From contig VSPN01000005.1 of the NCBI GenBank assembly GCA_009775355.1, forward strand, positions 1-64,000: a stretch of 64,000 bases of DNA, in the 5' to 3' direction. A program made the translations under genes and the position numbers. Under the pieces are notes generated by a model, which saw only the letters and a program-made list of their open reading frames with translations, did not search any database and was not told the origin of the DNA. Each line of letters starts with the position of its first letter. The first letter of the stretch is position 1. Positions 26,364-35,368 of the stretch are shown here, in pieces. Source of the stretch: Muribaculaceae bacterium. GTDB taxonomy: Bacteria; Bacteroidota; Bacteroidia; Bacteroidales; Muribaculaceae.

Positions 26364-27209
26364 TTACCGTTTTACGAGACGGAGTGCTGTCCAGCGGTTG
26401 CTGATCAGGCGCGACTCCAGTTCGAGGCCGTGGCGCGACGCCGCTTCGGCTATCATGGGCGTGTCTTCTTCATAGAAGCCGCTGAGCAGCATTGTGCCGC
26501 CTGATTTGAGGTGTGCGGCGTAGCGGTCGATGTCGCCCAGAATGATGTTGCGGTTGATGTTGGCGAAGAGAAAGTCTGCCGGTCCGAGTCCGGCAAGCGA
26601 GGAGGCATCACCATGTATAAGGTTCATCCGGACTCCGTTGAGTGCTACGTTCTCAATGGCGTTCTCATAGGCCGGACGGTCTATCTCGATGCCTGTTACG
26701 CCGGAGGCTCCCCGCATGGCGGCCAGTATGCCGAGAATCCCGGTGCCGGTCCCCATGTCGATCACGCTGCGACCTTCGAGGTCGGAGGCAAGAATGTGTC
26801 TTACCATCTGCGATGTTGTGTCGTGATGGCCTGTGCCGAATGCCATTTTTGGGTCTATCACGATATCGTATTCCGCCGCAGGTATGTCGGTGTGGAATGA
26901 TGAATGGATAACGCACCGCCCGTCTATCAGGATCGGTTTGAAGTAATGCTTCTCCCACTCTTCGTTCCAGTCCTGACCCTTGACAAGCTGCTGCGAGATT
27001 TCGAGACGCGTCTCCATCGGAAAATCCGAAAGAGCCTCGCGGGCGGCAAGCGCACCGTCGCCGGACGCGGCACCTATATATGCCGTCAGACCGTTTGCAT
27101 CCGGTTCGAAAGATTCAAATCCTGCATCGGCGAGAAATGCCGCCATCAGGTCTGTGATATCAGCCGTGCATGGCCTGGCATCTATTCTTACACTGTAATA
27201 ATCGTTCAT
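26364..27209 (-). CDS. prmA: Ribosomal protein L11 methyltransferase
   Basis: The 281-residue SAM-dependent enzyme methylates ribosomal protein L11. The N-terminal domain (about 1-85) begins YYSVRIDARPC. The Rossmann methyltransferase domain has AFGTGHHDTT, then VIDMGTGTGILGILA for SAM binding, and FANINRNIIL as the catalytic-type N-x-N motif. Length is standard for PrmA. It is monocistronic and ends in a strong terminator. It marks the return to core genes after the decayed peptide locus. Confidence 0.95.
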   Translation of the reverse strand: MNDYYSVRIDARPCTADITDLMAAFLADAGFESFEPDANGLTAYIGAASGDGALAAREALSDFPMETRLEISQQLVKGQDWNEEWEKHYFKPILIDGRCVIHSSFHTDIPAAEYDIVIDPKMAFGTGHHDTTSQMVRHILASDLEGRSVIDMGTGTGILGILAAMRGASGVTGIEIDRPAYENAIENVALNGVRMNLIHGDASSLAGLGPADFLFANINRNIILGDIDRYAAHLKSGGTMLLSGFYEEDTPMIAEAASRHGLELESRLISNRWTALRLVKR

Positions 27210-27262
27210 GAAAATAAACAGTCCACCCTGATGAGGCGGACTTTATAAAATGGTTGATAATA

Positions 27263-27592
27263 TTAATTTTTACCTCTTATGAGACGAATGCCTTTCTTGG
27301 CTGTGCCGAAGAGCGATATGCCCATAAGTATGTAGTCGAGTGTGTTCATATGAGAGAAGACGGTAGACGCTATCTTGCCTGCCAGAGCAAGTTTAGATCC
27401 GCCTCCTGACTTTCCTTTCCCTTTAGAGCCAGGCCGAAGCGTCTCGACAGACTGCATGACTTTGGTCTTGCAGAATTCTTTTCGCAAAGCCATCATGGCG
27501 CGCTGGTAACGGAGTTCCTCCATTGTGTATCCTTTGAACGGAGCTTCCGTATCTCCGGATTCAGCGAGAAGATTCTTTTTATTATCTTTCAT
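27263..27592 (-). CDS. Small envelope-operon protein of unknown function
   Basis: The 109-residue product has an N-terminal charged helix (YTMEELRYQRAMMALRKEF), a Lys/Gly-rich stretch (about 53-66), and a hydrophobic C-terminal half (TVFSHMNTLDYILMGISLFG) likely to contact or cross the membrane. It is last of a four-gene minus-strand unit with a holin-like protein and two YtxH proteins. No named family is recognised. The position implies an envelope or stress role. Confidence 0.75.
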   Translation of the reverse strand: MKDNKKNLLAESGDTEAPFKGYTMEELRYQRAMMALRKEFCKTKVMQSVETLRPGSKGKGKSGGGSKLALAGKIASTVFSHMNTLDYILMGISLFGTAKKGIRLIRGKN

Positions 27593-27612
27593 AGTTATTA
27601 ACGTCTGGAGGG

Positions 27613-27963
27613 TTAATGTTTCCTGTCAAAAAACACGCGGGTGATTAGTCTGGCTATAGGGTTAAGCAGCAGGGGTTTACGCAACAGATATAAAAGTGCG
27701 AGCAGAACGCATATGGCTCCGGCTGTCGAAAGGTAGGCGAGTGCCGGGTTCATAATCAGTCTGAAAGCCTCGGCAAGCGAGAATGCAAGCATGATGAGAA
27801 CCACGACTCCAAGCAGAAGACATACGAAACCGAGAATCAGGGTCGACATAAGAAGCGTCAGCTTTTCGGCGATTGTCAGTTTTGCGTATTCAAGTTCGAG
27901 TCGTAGCCATGTCTTTGACTGATCGATTATGCTGCGTATCTCTTCGATGAGATTGACTTTCAT
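27613..27963 (-). CDS. Phage holin family-like membrane protein
   Basis: The protein is 116 residues from the ATG at 27963 (a TTG two codons earlier is possible). An N-terminal amphipathic helix (LIEEIRSIIDQSKTWLRLE) is followed by two long membrane helices (about 35-65 and 75-95). This matches the holin-X/DUF1469 group, which despite the name is a common chromosomal envelope protein. No other phage gene is nearby, so a lysis role is unlikely. It lies downstream of two YtxH genes and 20 bases before the 109-residue protein gene. Confidence 0.8.
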   Translation of the reverse strand: MKVNLIEEIRSIIDQSKTWLRLELEYAKLTIAEKLTLLMSTLILGFVCLLLGVVVLIMLAFSLAEAFRLIMNPALAYLSTAGAICVLLALLYLLRKPLLLNPIARLITRVFFDRKH

Positions 27964-28018
27964 AGGCAATGTTAGTAGTGTTAGTATTATAACGGCATAT
28001 GCTATACTATATTATAGT

Positions 28019-28055
28019 ATGCGGGCCTTCCGGCCTGAGGCCGGAAAGCCCGCAT
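28019..28055 (-). terminator. Strong GC-rich hairpin inside the YtxH operon
   Basis: A 15-base arm at 28021-28035 pairs with 28039-28053 with one mismatch around a TGA loop, extended by AT/AT. There is no T run on the minus strand. It could be a partial terminator or an RNA processing site that sets the YtxH to holin ratio. A nearly palindromic AT stretch (28004-28020) adjoins it. Confidence 0.55.
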
Positions 28056-28081
28056 GTGGTCTCGTCATCCTGACGGGCGTG

Positions 28082-28273
28082 TCACTCGGTTGCCGAGAGT
28101 TCAGCCACAAGCGCGTCGACTTCGGAGTCGCTGATCTTGATGCCGCGCTTGCGCAGAAGATCAACTATGCGGCTTCTAAGATCCGAGCCTTTCTCGGGGG
28201 TGAACAGAAGTGCTGCGCCGCAGCCCACGATGGCTCCGCCCAGAAATGCCGATATCAGTGTGAGTGCTCTCAT
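28082..28273 (-). CDS. YtxH domain small membrane protein (copy 1)
   Basis: The 63-residue product has one N-terminal membrane helix (LTLISAFLGGAIVGCGAALLF), then the YtxH signature FTPEKGSDLRSRI and a basic/acidic helical tail. YtxH proteins are linked to general stress responses. It lies 20 bases after a second YtxH gene, which suggests local duplication. The two share the TPEKG/APEKG motif but differ elsewhere. Confidence 0.85.
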   Translation of the reverse strand: MRALTLISAFLGGAIVGCGAALLFTPEKGSDLRSRIVDLLRKRGIKISDSEVDALVAELSATE

Positions 28274-28293
28274 GTCTTTTCTTTTTTTTGTGT

Positions 28294-28497
28294 TTAGATA
28301 TGTTTTTCGATCTGGTCCTCGATCTCGTCTACAAGTTCCTCCATCTTGTTTTTCTTCAGGCAGATGCCTTTCTCTTTGAGGATCTTTATGATTTTCGAGC
28401 GGGTGTCCTCTCCCTTTTCAGGTGCGATGAGAAGACCGATTGCCGCGCCTGCTACGGCGCCTCCGATTACTGAAAGGATTACATGCAGTGGTTTCAT
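28294..28497 (-). CDS. YtxH domain small membrane protein (copy 2)
   Basis: The 67-residue product has a membrane helix (VILSVIGGAVAGAAIGLLI), the motif IAPEKGEDTRSKI and a charged C-terminal helix ending IEDQIEKHI. It is first gene of the operon that runs on through YtxH copy 1, the holin-like protein and the 109-residue protein. An obvious consensus promoter is not visible in the 95 bases upstream. Confidence 0.85.
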   Translation of the reverse strand: MKPLHVILSVIGGAVAGAAIGLLIAPEKGEDTRSKIIKILKEKGICLKKNKMEELVDEIEDQIEKHI

Positions 28498-28592
28498 AAC
28501 TTGCAGTTTGTTTATTTGTGTTTGATGATTGTTTCCTGTTTATACTTATTAACAAAAATTTCGCCAAAAAGATGCGGGCCTTGTCTTTTTTT

Positions 28593-29141
28593 TTATTTCG
28601 ATGCCATGGGAAGCATGCCTGCGGCAGCTTCGTAGGCCATCAGGCCGCTCTCCGAAAGCTCGACTGAAAGGTAGTCTCCGCCGGGTGTCAGCATCCTGAC
28701 GTGCGATGTGTCGACAAATGTCATGAACGGCAGTTCCTCTCCGTTGGCGAGACCGACGCTCCATGTCTGCTCTGTCTCGTCGAAATTGAGGCGTACCTCT
28801 TCGCCTGTTGTCTCGTTGGTCACGGTGTAGCCTTTGCCGTCGCATGCGATCATGTAGCGGCCGTGGTCGGTGTCAACGGTCTTGACTGAAGCCGTGAGCG
28901 GATTGGTGCCGCTCCAGAATTCGATGGAGTTGATGACGAGCACATCGGCGAGTGCCGTGACTTCATATACGGGAAGAATCCAGAATGCGAGAAACACGAG
29001 TTCGTTGACGAACTTGGATCCGATGTTGCGGTTCCATGATATCACTTTGTTGGTAAGTCCGAACGAGCCGATGCATGATGTGAATACAAGCGACGTGCCC
29101 GCAATCAGCACTGCTGCCACCGAAAGTCTGATTTTTCTCAT
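28593..29141 (-). CDS. DUF3332 family lipoprotein
   Basis: The 182-residue protein has a lipoprotein signal (VLIAGTSLVFTSC). The DUF3332 signature follows: SFGLTNKVISWN, then NELVFLAFWILPVYEV and NSIEFWSG. The C-terminal half is a beta-rich domain. A hydrophobic segment at about 48-70 may insert in a membrane. The family is frequent in Bacteroidota and Gammaproteobacteria and its role is unknown. It is transcribed alone, with a promoter that carries a small palindrome. Confidence 0.88.
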   Translation of the reverse strand: MRKIRLSVAAVLIAGTSLVFTSCIGSFGLTNKVISWNRNIGSKFVNELVFLAFWILPVYEVTALADVLVINSIEFWSGTNPLTASVKTVDTDHGRYMIACDGKGYTVTNETTGEEVRLNFDETEQTWSVGLANGEELPFMTFVDTSHVRMLTPGGDYLSVELSESGLMAYEAAAGMLPMASK

Positions 29142-29180
29142 TGTAGTGTGGTGTTAGGGATAGAAGGGTTGTAGTTTTTT

Positions 29181-29211
29181 CGAAATTAACACTTTTTTTG
29201 TGATCACACAA
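29181..29211 (-). promoter_or_regulatory. Promoter of the DUF3332 gene with embedded palindrome
   Basis: On the minus strand TTG (29211-29209) is 20 bases from TAATTTCG (29188-29181). The perfect 10-base palindrome TGTGATCACA (29200-29209) sits in the spacer and could be an operator. Confidence 0.55.
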
Positions 29212-29292
29212 TACCGAAGTCGTTTAATCTTTTATAAATACTCAAAAAGTGTTTGTTTTTCTTTTCTTTATTGTCAATAATCTGACATCGGG

Positions 29293-30546
29293 TCAATATT
29301 TTTTGGCTGGGCCGAACGAATTGACGTATCTGTCGTTGCTCTCATTGTACCCTTTGTCCAGCCTGGTGGCAAGTCCGAGCACGTTTGATCCGCAATCGCG
29401 GTTAAGCCGATCGACAGCCTCCATGAGTCGGCGTGATCTTGCGGCTGCGAGACGCCGCGCCTCCATATCTTCAAACAGCGAGGGGGCAGCTTCGCGTTCG
29501 GGAATTATTTCTGAAAGTGTCACGCCGGCGCGTTTGTATCTGTAGGCAGGGTCGAATATGCTCTCTGAGATTCTGACTGCAGTGTCGGCTATGACGTTGG
29601 TGTCGCTTGTGGGTGGATCGAGTCTTACGGATGCCGACGGTGTGATATAACCGCGCTCGCGGTGAAAGCGGTTTGTGGCCATAAATACGCTCACCACGCC
29701 GCAGACCCCTTTCATGGCTCTGAGTCGTCGGGCAACATCAGTGCTGTAGATCACTATCCGTGATCGTATATAGTCGAAGTCGCCGATATCAGTCGGAAAT
29801 GTGCGTGTCTCGCTCACCGACTCCTGAAGCGTGCGTGAGGCATGTGCGAGTTCGATGCACGGCTCGCCATGCAGTTCGCGCCAGCTGCGCTCGCCGTGCA
29901 CTCCGAGTTCTCCGCGCACCCATATGAGTTCCTTGCGTGCGAAGTCTCCTATGGTGTGGACTCCGGCAAGATACATGCGTTTTGCGAGTCGTCGCCCTAT
30001 CCCCCAGAGATCGCCGATCGGCATGTCTGACAGTATCTTTCCGATTTCTTCTTGGTCTGTGAGCATGACTACTCTTTCTCCCGCTTTCTTTCCCCGTTCG
30101 GTAGCGATCTTGGCCAGGGTCTTGGTGGCGGCGAATCCGATTGTGACTGGTATACGCTCCTCTTCCATGCACGTCTTGACAATGGCCGCTCCGATTCCGG
30201 GAAGTTCGGAGTCGGGTATTCCCGTCATGTCAAGAAATGCCTCATCGACCGAGTAGTCCGTGGTGTCTGGAGCATACCGTCGGAATATGTCGTGGATCCG
30301 CAGGCTGATGTCGCGGTAGAGTGTGTGGTTGCCTGAAAGTGCGATAAGTTGCTCCGATGTGATCAGTTCGCGCAGTTCGAAGGCGGGCTGTCCCATCTTG
30401 ACGCCGAGCCGCTTGGCCTCGTTGCTGCGGGCCACGGCGCAACCGTCGTTGTTGCTCAGCACCACTACGGCACGGCCCTCGAGCTGCGGATTCTGAGCGC
30501 GTTCGCAGCTCACGAAGAAGTTGTTGCAGTCTGCAAGTCCTGTCAT
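29293..30546 (-). CDS. umuC: Y-family DNA polymerase (UmuC-like)
   Basis: The 417-residue translesion polymerase opens ADCNNFFVSCER and has DYSVDEAFLD with catalytic acidic residues in the palm. A helix-hairpin-helix thumb and little finger domain follow (GIGRRLAKRMYLAG). The start is the ATG at 30546, four bases overlapping the recQ stop (ATGA). A longer frame upstream is the recQ shadow. UmuC normally needs UmuD' made from a LexA-like umuD just upstream. Here recQ takes that place, so UmuD must be elsewhere or absent. Confidence 0.92.
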   Translation of the reverse strand: MTGLADCNNFFVSCERAQNPQLEGRAVVVLSNNDGCAVARSNEAKRLGVKMGQPAFELRELITSEQLIALSGNHTLYRDISLRIHDIFRRYAPDTTDYSVDEAFLDMTGIPDSELPGIGAAIVKTCMEEERIPVTIGFAATKTLAKIATERGKKAGERVVMLTDQEEIGKILSDMPIGDLWGIGRRLAKRMYLAGVHTIGDFARKELIWVRGELGVHGERSWRELHGEPCIELAHASRTLQESVSETRTFPTDIGDFDYIRSRIVIYSTDVARRLRAMKGVCGVVSVFMATNRFHRERGYITPSASVRLDPPTSDTNVIADTAVRISESIFDPAYRYKRAGVTLSEIIPEREAAPSLFEDMEARRLAAARSRRLMEAVDRLNRDCGSNVLGLATRLDKGYNESNDRYVNSFGPAKKY

Positions 30547-32465
30547 TTCTGTATTTGCCTGTCTGTTTCGAGTGTCAGTCTGACGTAACCGTCGGTTATG
30601 GTGATGTGGCCTTCTCCGGTCAGCCAGCTGATGGCTTCGGCGAGAGGCGTGCGGGAGGCTCGCAGGTCGTGGTCGAGTATTCTGAGGTCGACCCCTTCGG
30701 GATGACGGTTCATGTAGTCGAGCACGCGTGTTATCATGACGCGGGGATCGTCGGCTTCGCTTTTGCGGCGTCCGCGGCATGTGTCACATCGTCCGCATTC
30801 TTTCTTCCGCACTTCCCCGAAGTATTCGAGCATCCGGTTTTCACGGCATATTCGCGGATTGAACGCATAGTCGATCATGGCTTCGACGCGCCGGCTCATG
30901 ATCTCTTTACGCACCTCGTATATGTCGCGTCCGATCTGAAGGTAGCGAGGTTCCTCTCGCGATGTGGGTATGTACATCAGCGGCATACGGCTGCGAGGTA
31001 TGTAGCTGATTGTGCCGGACCGCCCGAGCTCGAGGAGCGCCTCATAGACATCACGCTCCGAGGTGTCGAGTGCTCTCGCTATTGTGGCTTCGTTGATGCA
31101 GACATAGTCGGTGAAAAGCCCGGTGTAGCCGCGCAGCAGGCAGGTGAGCACGCGTTCGGCGAGATGGGAGAGGCATTTTAGATGGTACAGTTCCTCACGG
31201 TCGCAGGTCACTGTGACGCGCGCACGCCGATCTGCTTCCTCCATGTATTCCAGATAGCCGGCCTGTTCAAGTATCTTCAGGGCGGCGCGGCACTGGCGGG
31301 GCTGGTAGCCGAACGTATCGCAGAATTTCTCGATATCGAATTCTTTCAGTGTATCGTATCCTTCTCCGACAGATATGTGCAATGAATTGCACACTCGTTC
31401 GTATATCTTCTTTATTATGTCGCGTGCCGGGAATGCTTCAGTGACTCTCCTGCGCATTACGCCCCGGTCAGTGCGGGCGGTAAGCAGGACAGCGTAGCTT
31501 TTTTCTCCGTCGCGCCCTGCGCGCCCCGCTTCCTGATAGTATTCCTCAAGGCTCGGGGGGAGATCGTAGTGTATCACCACGCGGACATCTGGCTTGTCGA
31601 TACCCATTCCGAAGGCGTTTGTCGCAACCATGACGCGGATCGTGCCGTTCTTCCAAGAGTTCTGTCGCTCCTCTTTAAGTTCGTGGCTGAGTCCTGCGTG
31701 GTAGGCTGCGGCCGATATGCCGGCCGACAGAAGATAGTCGGCTATCTCTGCGGTACGCTTCCGGCTGCGGACATAGACTATGGCTGTGCCGGCCGTACGG
31801 CTGAGTATGTGGAAGACCTCGCTGATCTTGGTCTCGGCCGGACGCACTATGTAGTTTATGTTGTCGCGTGTGAAGCTCATGCGGAACACGTTGGGAGTCC
31901 GCATGCCGAGGCGAAGGCAGATATCGTCGGCCACTTCTGGTGTCGCAGTGGCCGTGAGTGCCATTACGGGCACCCCGGGTTTCGTGTCGCGTAGTCTGGA
32001 GATGTTGAGGTAGGACGGGCGGAAGTCATATCCCCATTGAGATATGCAGTGCGCCTCGTCGACCACGATGAGACTGACGTTGAGACGTCTCATAAGTGCG
32101 GTGAAACTGTCGTTGCCGAGACGTTCTGGCGATACGTATAGAAACCGGGCGCCCCCGTTGACGAGTTTCTCGCATGCCATGTCTTTCTCTCTGCGTGTCA
32201 TGCCCGAGTGGAGCGATACGGCCTTGATGTGACGCCGCCGCAGATTGTCGACTTGGTCTTTCATCAGCGAGATGAGTGGGGTGATGACTATCGTTATGCC
32301 GGGCAGCATGAGACCCGGCACCTGGAATGTTATGGATTTGCCGCCGCCGGTGGGCATAAGCCCGAGTGTGTCGTGACCGGCAAGCACAGACTCTACTATC
32401 TCCTTCTGGAGCGGTCTGAAGCTGTCGTATCCCCAGTGCCGTCTGAGTGTGGCGAGAGCATCCAT
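30543..32465 (-). CDS. recQ: RecQ family ATP-dependent DNA helicase
   Basis: The 640-residue 3'-5' helicase has a Q motif (FRPLQKEIV), Walker A TGGGKS, TPLISLMKD, DEAHCISQWG, ALTATAT and GRAGRDGE. A RecQ-C-terminal winged helix and zinc site (CRENRML...CGRCDTC) follow, and a short extra region ends the protein. It acts with RecJ in the RecF recombination pathway and at stalled forks. The gene sits nine bases after recJ and overlaps umuC by four, so all three are likely made together. Confidence 0.95.
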   Translation of the reverse strand: MDALATLRRHWGYDSFRPLQKEIVESVLAGHDTLGLMPTGGGKSITFQVPGLMLPGITIVITPLISLMKDQVDNLRRRHIKAVSLHSGMTRREKDMACEKLVNGGARFLYVSPERLGNDSFTALMRRLNVSLIVVDEAHCISQWGYDFRPSYLNISRLRDTKPGVPVMALTATATPEVADDICLRLGMRTPNVFRMSFTRDNINYIVRPAETKISEVFHILSRTAGTAIVYVRSRKRTAEIADYLLSAGISAAAYHAGLSHELKEERQNSWKNGTIRVMVATNAFGMGIDKPDVRVVIHYDLPPSLEEYYQEAGRAGRDGEKSYAVLLTARTDRGVMRRRVTEAFPARDIIKKIYERVCNSLHISVGEGYDTLKEFDIEKFCDTFGYQPRQCRAALKILEQAGYLEYMEEADRRARVTVTCDREELYHLKCLSHLAERVLTCLLRGYTGLFTDYVCINEATIARALDTSERDVYEALLELGRSGTISYIPRSRMPLMYIPTSREEPRYLQIGRDIYEVRKEIMSRRVEAMIDYAFNPRICRENRMLEYFGEVRKKECGRCDTCRGRRKSEADDPRVMITRVLDYMNRHPEGVDLRILDHDLRASRTPLAEAISWLTGEGHITITDGYVRLTLETDRQIQK

Positions 32466-32474
32466 CTGGTCATG

Positions 32475-34214
32475 TCACTTCTTGGTCTCAGACGGTCGTA
32501 TGTCGCGTATCATCAGTTGGATCGAGTCATGGCTGCCGCCTCGCTTGCTCTGCTCGATGGTGTAGCAGATGTCGATGGGCTTGTGGGCGTGGATATGCTC
32601 GAAATACTGGGCCATGTTGAAGGCTATGGCGTTGATGACGTGGCTTGTGCTGTTGTCTTCAAGCTCAAGTTTGATATGCTCGAGGTTCTTGCCGACGAGC
32701 TTGCTGGTGCCGAAGTCGAATACGTTTTTCGAGCGGAACACCGGTTTCTGGTTGCACGGACCGAACGGATTGAATTTGCGAAGCATCGCTACCAGCTCCG
32801 GAGTGATGTCGGCAAATTCGATCTCTGCGTCGATGTCGAGATGCGGCTCAAGCTGGTTGGGCAGGATGTTGGCTGCCACATACTCTTCAAACCTGCGTGT
32901 GAATTCCGGTATGTTCTCCTCTTTTAGCGACAGGCCGACGGCGTATGTGTGGCCGCCGAAGTTCTCAAGAAGGTCTCGCGAGTCGTTGACCGCGGAGTAT
33001 ATGTCGAAACCTTGCACGGAGCGTGCCGACCCGGTGGCAAGGCCGTTCGCCTGCGACAGAACCACTGCAGGCTTGTAATATAGTTCGGTGAGGCGCGATG
33101 CGACTATTCCGATCACACCTTTGTGCCAGTCGCGGTTGTAAATCACGATCGAGCGTTTGCCGTTGACTATGCCGACATTCTTCTCGATGAGCGCATTGGC
33201 CTCGTCGGTTATCTTTTTGTCGATCTCCTTGCGCTCGCGGTTGTGCTGGTCGATGTCCTTGCCCCGTTCGAATGCCTCGTGCAGGTCGCGGCTTACGAGC
33301 AGATCGACTGTCTCCATGCCGCTTTGCATGCGTCCGGAGGCGTTGATGCGGGGGCCGATCTTGAAGATGACTTCGCTTATGGTGATGTCTTTGTTGGTGA
33401 GTTTGCAGAGTCTGATTATGCTGCGAAGTCCGAGATTTGGATTGGAGTTGAGACGCCGCAGGCCGTGATAGGCCATGATACGGTTCTCGCCTACGATAGG
33501 CACAAGGTCGGATGCGATCGAGACGGCCACAAGGTCGAGCATCGACTCAAGCTCGTTGTGGATGCCCAGACCGTTGCTCTGGGCGAAGGCCTGCATGAAC
33601 TTGAAACCCACTCCGCAGCCGCTCAGATGTGTGCATGGGTAGGTGGTGTCGGGCATTTTCGGATTGAGTATCGCCACGGCCGGAGGAAGGGTCTCGTCGG
33701 GCACATGGTGGTCGCAGATAATGAAGTCGATCCCTTTGGTCCGTGCATAGGTTATCTCCTCAATAGCCTTTATGCCGCAGTCGAGCACGATTATCAGACG
33801 CACGTCGTTCTCTGCCGCATAGTCGATGCTTTTCATCGAGATTCCGTAGCCCTCGTCATCGCGTGTCGGTATGTAGTATTCTACATTCGAGTAGTAGTTC
33901 TGAAGGTATTTGTAGACAAGTGCGACAGCCGTGGTGCCGTCTACATCGTAGTCGCCATAGATCATGATGCGTTCCTTGGCGCCCATAGCACGGTTGAGCC
34001 TGGTTACGGCCTTGTCCATGTCGGGCATAAGAAACGGATCGTGGAGGTCGTTGAGCGACGGGGTGAAGAACGCGTCGGCACCTTCGGGTGTCGATACGCC
34101 TCGCCTCACGAGCAACTCGGCGATGGCGGGTATGCCGCCGCACCGTGGTGTCATCCTGTCAGCCTCTTCCTTCTGTTGCAGGGTCAGGGGTTGATAATTC
34201 CATTTCTTTGCCAT
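32475..34214 (-). CDS. recJ: Single-stranded DNA exonuclease RecJ
   Basis: The protein is 579 residues from the ATG at 34214; an upstream frame to 34298 has no family support. DHH-type motifs are GDYDVDGTTAVA, VLDCGI and ICDHHVPD, followed by the DHHA1 domain (NRDWHKGVIGIVASRL, GGHTYAVGLSL) and an OB-fold region. RecJ degrades 5' ends of single strands in recombination and mismatch repair. It heads the recJ-recQ-umuC unit and has a perfect upstream promoter. Confidence 0.95.
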   Translation of the reverse strand: MAKKWNYQPLTLQQKEEADRMTPRCGGIPAIAELLVRRGVSTPEGADAFFTPSLNDLHDPFLMPDMDKAVTRLNRAMGAKERIMIYGDYDVDGTTAVALVYKYLQNYYSNVEYYIPTRDDEGYGISMKSIDYAAENDVRLIIVLDCGIKAIEEITYARTKGIDFIICDHHVPDETLPPAVAILNPKMPDTTYPCTHLSGCGVGFKFMQAFAQSNGLGIHNELESMLDLVAVSIASDLVPIVGENRIMAYHGLRRLNSNPNLGLRSIIRLCKLTNKDITISEVIFKIGPRINASGRMQSGMETVDLLVSRDLHEAFERGKDIDQHNRERKEIDKKITDEANALIEKNVGIVNGKRSIVIYNRDWHKGVIGIVASRLTELYYKPAVVLSQANGLATGSARSVQGFDIYSAVNDSRDLLENFGGHTYAVGLSLKEENIPEFTRRFEEYVAANILPNQLEPHLDIDAEIEFADITPELVAMLRKFNPFGPCNQKPVFRSKNVFDFGTSKLVGKNLEHIKLELEDNSTSHVINAIAFNMAQYFEHIHAHKPIDICYTIEQSKRGGSHDSIQLMIRDIRPSETKK

Positions 34215-34295
34215 AACTGTTTGATTCAGACCTTTAATTGATTCTCGACTGCGGATGCCGGATTGTTTTTCGTTTCCGTCTTCTCCTCCAATATG

Positions 34296-34327
34296 CAAAG
34301 ATACAAAATTTTTGCGGATTTTTCAAA
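34296..34327 (-). promoter_or_regulatory. Promoter of recJ-recQ-umuC
   Basis: On the minus strand TTTG (34327-34324) and TATCTTTG (34303-34296) are separated by 20 bases. No LexA-like box is evident to me beside it. The rest of 34215-34557 is the divergent intergenic region and leader with no gene. Confidence 0.75.
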
Positions 34328-34476
34328 CCTGTTTCCCATATGTTTTGCCTGTGTTTGACCCGATTTTTTGAAATTTATGGTTCTCTCTCTTCGCATGCTT
34401 TTTCCGGCGGTCTGCGTGATTTATCGTGAATTCTTGTCTGACACCTGCAAAAATCTTGCAAAAACGGAGACGCGGC

Positions 34477-34508
34477 TTGGTGTAGTTGTGCTAATTTGAT
34501 TAATTTTG
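34477..34508 (+). promoter_or_regulatory. Promoter of the hydrolase/MurF-like pair
   Basis: TTG at 34477-34479 is followed after 21 bases by TAATTTTG at 34501-34508. The expected leader to the ATG at 34558 is about 40 bases. Confidence 0.65.
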
Positions 34509-34557
34509 CAGTTTGGTGGCTGCGGGCTTGTCTCGTGACTGCCCTTATACTTATTCT

Positions 34558-35337
34558 ATGGAGAAAGATATTGTTATTGATGGACTGAAGATCCATTATG
34601 ATCTCACCGGCCCGGAAGGCCGTCCGCCTGTCGTGCTCATGCACGGCTGGGGCTGCGACCACACGACCGTCAGAAGCATCGCGGTGGCCATCGAGCAGGG
34701 CATGCGGGTCTATAATCTCGATCTTCCCGGACATGGGCAGAGCGATGAGCCGCCTGTGCCCTGGGGTGTCGACGAGTACACGCGTCTTGTCGAACACTTC
34801 TGCGATATGGAGGGTATAGATGATCCGGTGCTGATCGGACATTCATTCGGAGGTCGCATCGGTCTGCTGATGGCTTCGCGCAATAGTATCAGCCGCATGG
34901 TGCTCGTCGACGGAGCCGGAATTAAGCCGAGGCGTGCGCTCTCTTATTATATAAAGGTGTATTCGTTCAAGGTAGCGCGGAAGATTCTTCCGGTTCTGTG
35001 TGGACGCAAGACCGGGCAGAGACTTGTGGACCGTTGGCGCGGACGTGCCGGTAGTGCAGATTACCGCAATTCCTCGCCAGTGATGAGAGCGGTCATGAGC
35101 CGATGTGTCAATCAGGATCTGAAGCATGTCATGCCTATGATCAAGGCTTCGACGCTCCTTGTGTGGGGTGAGAAGGACACCGCTACTCCCATTTCTGACG
35201 CTAAGTATATGGAGAAGCATATTCCCGATGCGGGACTTGTGGTTTTTCCTGATGCCGGCCATTATTCTTTTCTCGACAATGCGCCTGCGTTCAGACGGGT
35301 CATGAGAGAATTTTTCAAGAAGGATCTGTCGGTGTGA
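34558..35337 (+). CDS. Alpha/beta hydrolase
   Basis: The 259-residue enzyme has the complete hydrolase fold: oxyanion box LMHGWGCD, nucleophile elbow GHSFGG, acid in WGEKDTATP, and the catalytic His in DAGHYSFLD. No signal peptide is seen, so it should be cytoplasmic. The ATG at 34558 matches the family start; an in-frame GTG/ATG farther up would add 15 residues. It is followed after 31 bases by a membrane-anchored MurF-like ligase. The pairing suggests a shared peptidoglycan or amide/ester task, but the substrate is not known. Confidence 0.9.
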   Translation: MEKDIVIDGLKIHYDLTGPEGRPPVVLMHGWGCDHTTVRSIAVAIEQGMRVYNLDLPGHGQSDEPPVPWGVDEYTRLVEHFCDMEGIDDPVLIGHSFGGRIGLLMASRNSISRMVLVDGAGIKPRRALSYYIKVYSFKVARKILPVLCGRKTGQRLVDRWRGRAGSADYRNSSPVMRAVMSRCVNQDLKHVMPMIKASTLLVWGEKDTATPISDAKYMEKHIPDAGLVVFPDAGHYSFLDNAPAFRRVMREFFKKDLSV

Positions 35338-35368
35338 CAGGATTGTATGAACTTTTGAATCAGTAAAT

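Noticed and set aside
27613..27963. Prophage remnant suggested by a holin-like protein
   Set aside because: No other phage gene nearby; holin-X type proteins are ordinary chromosomal envelope proteins here.
33123..34241. Long open frame of 372 codons opposite recJ
   Set aside because: It mirrors recJ codon structure and has no domain; recJ itself is complete with all its motifs.
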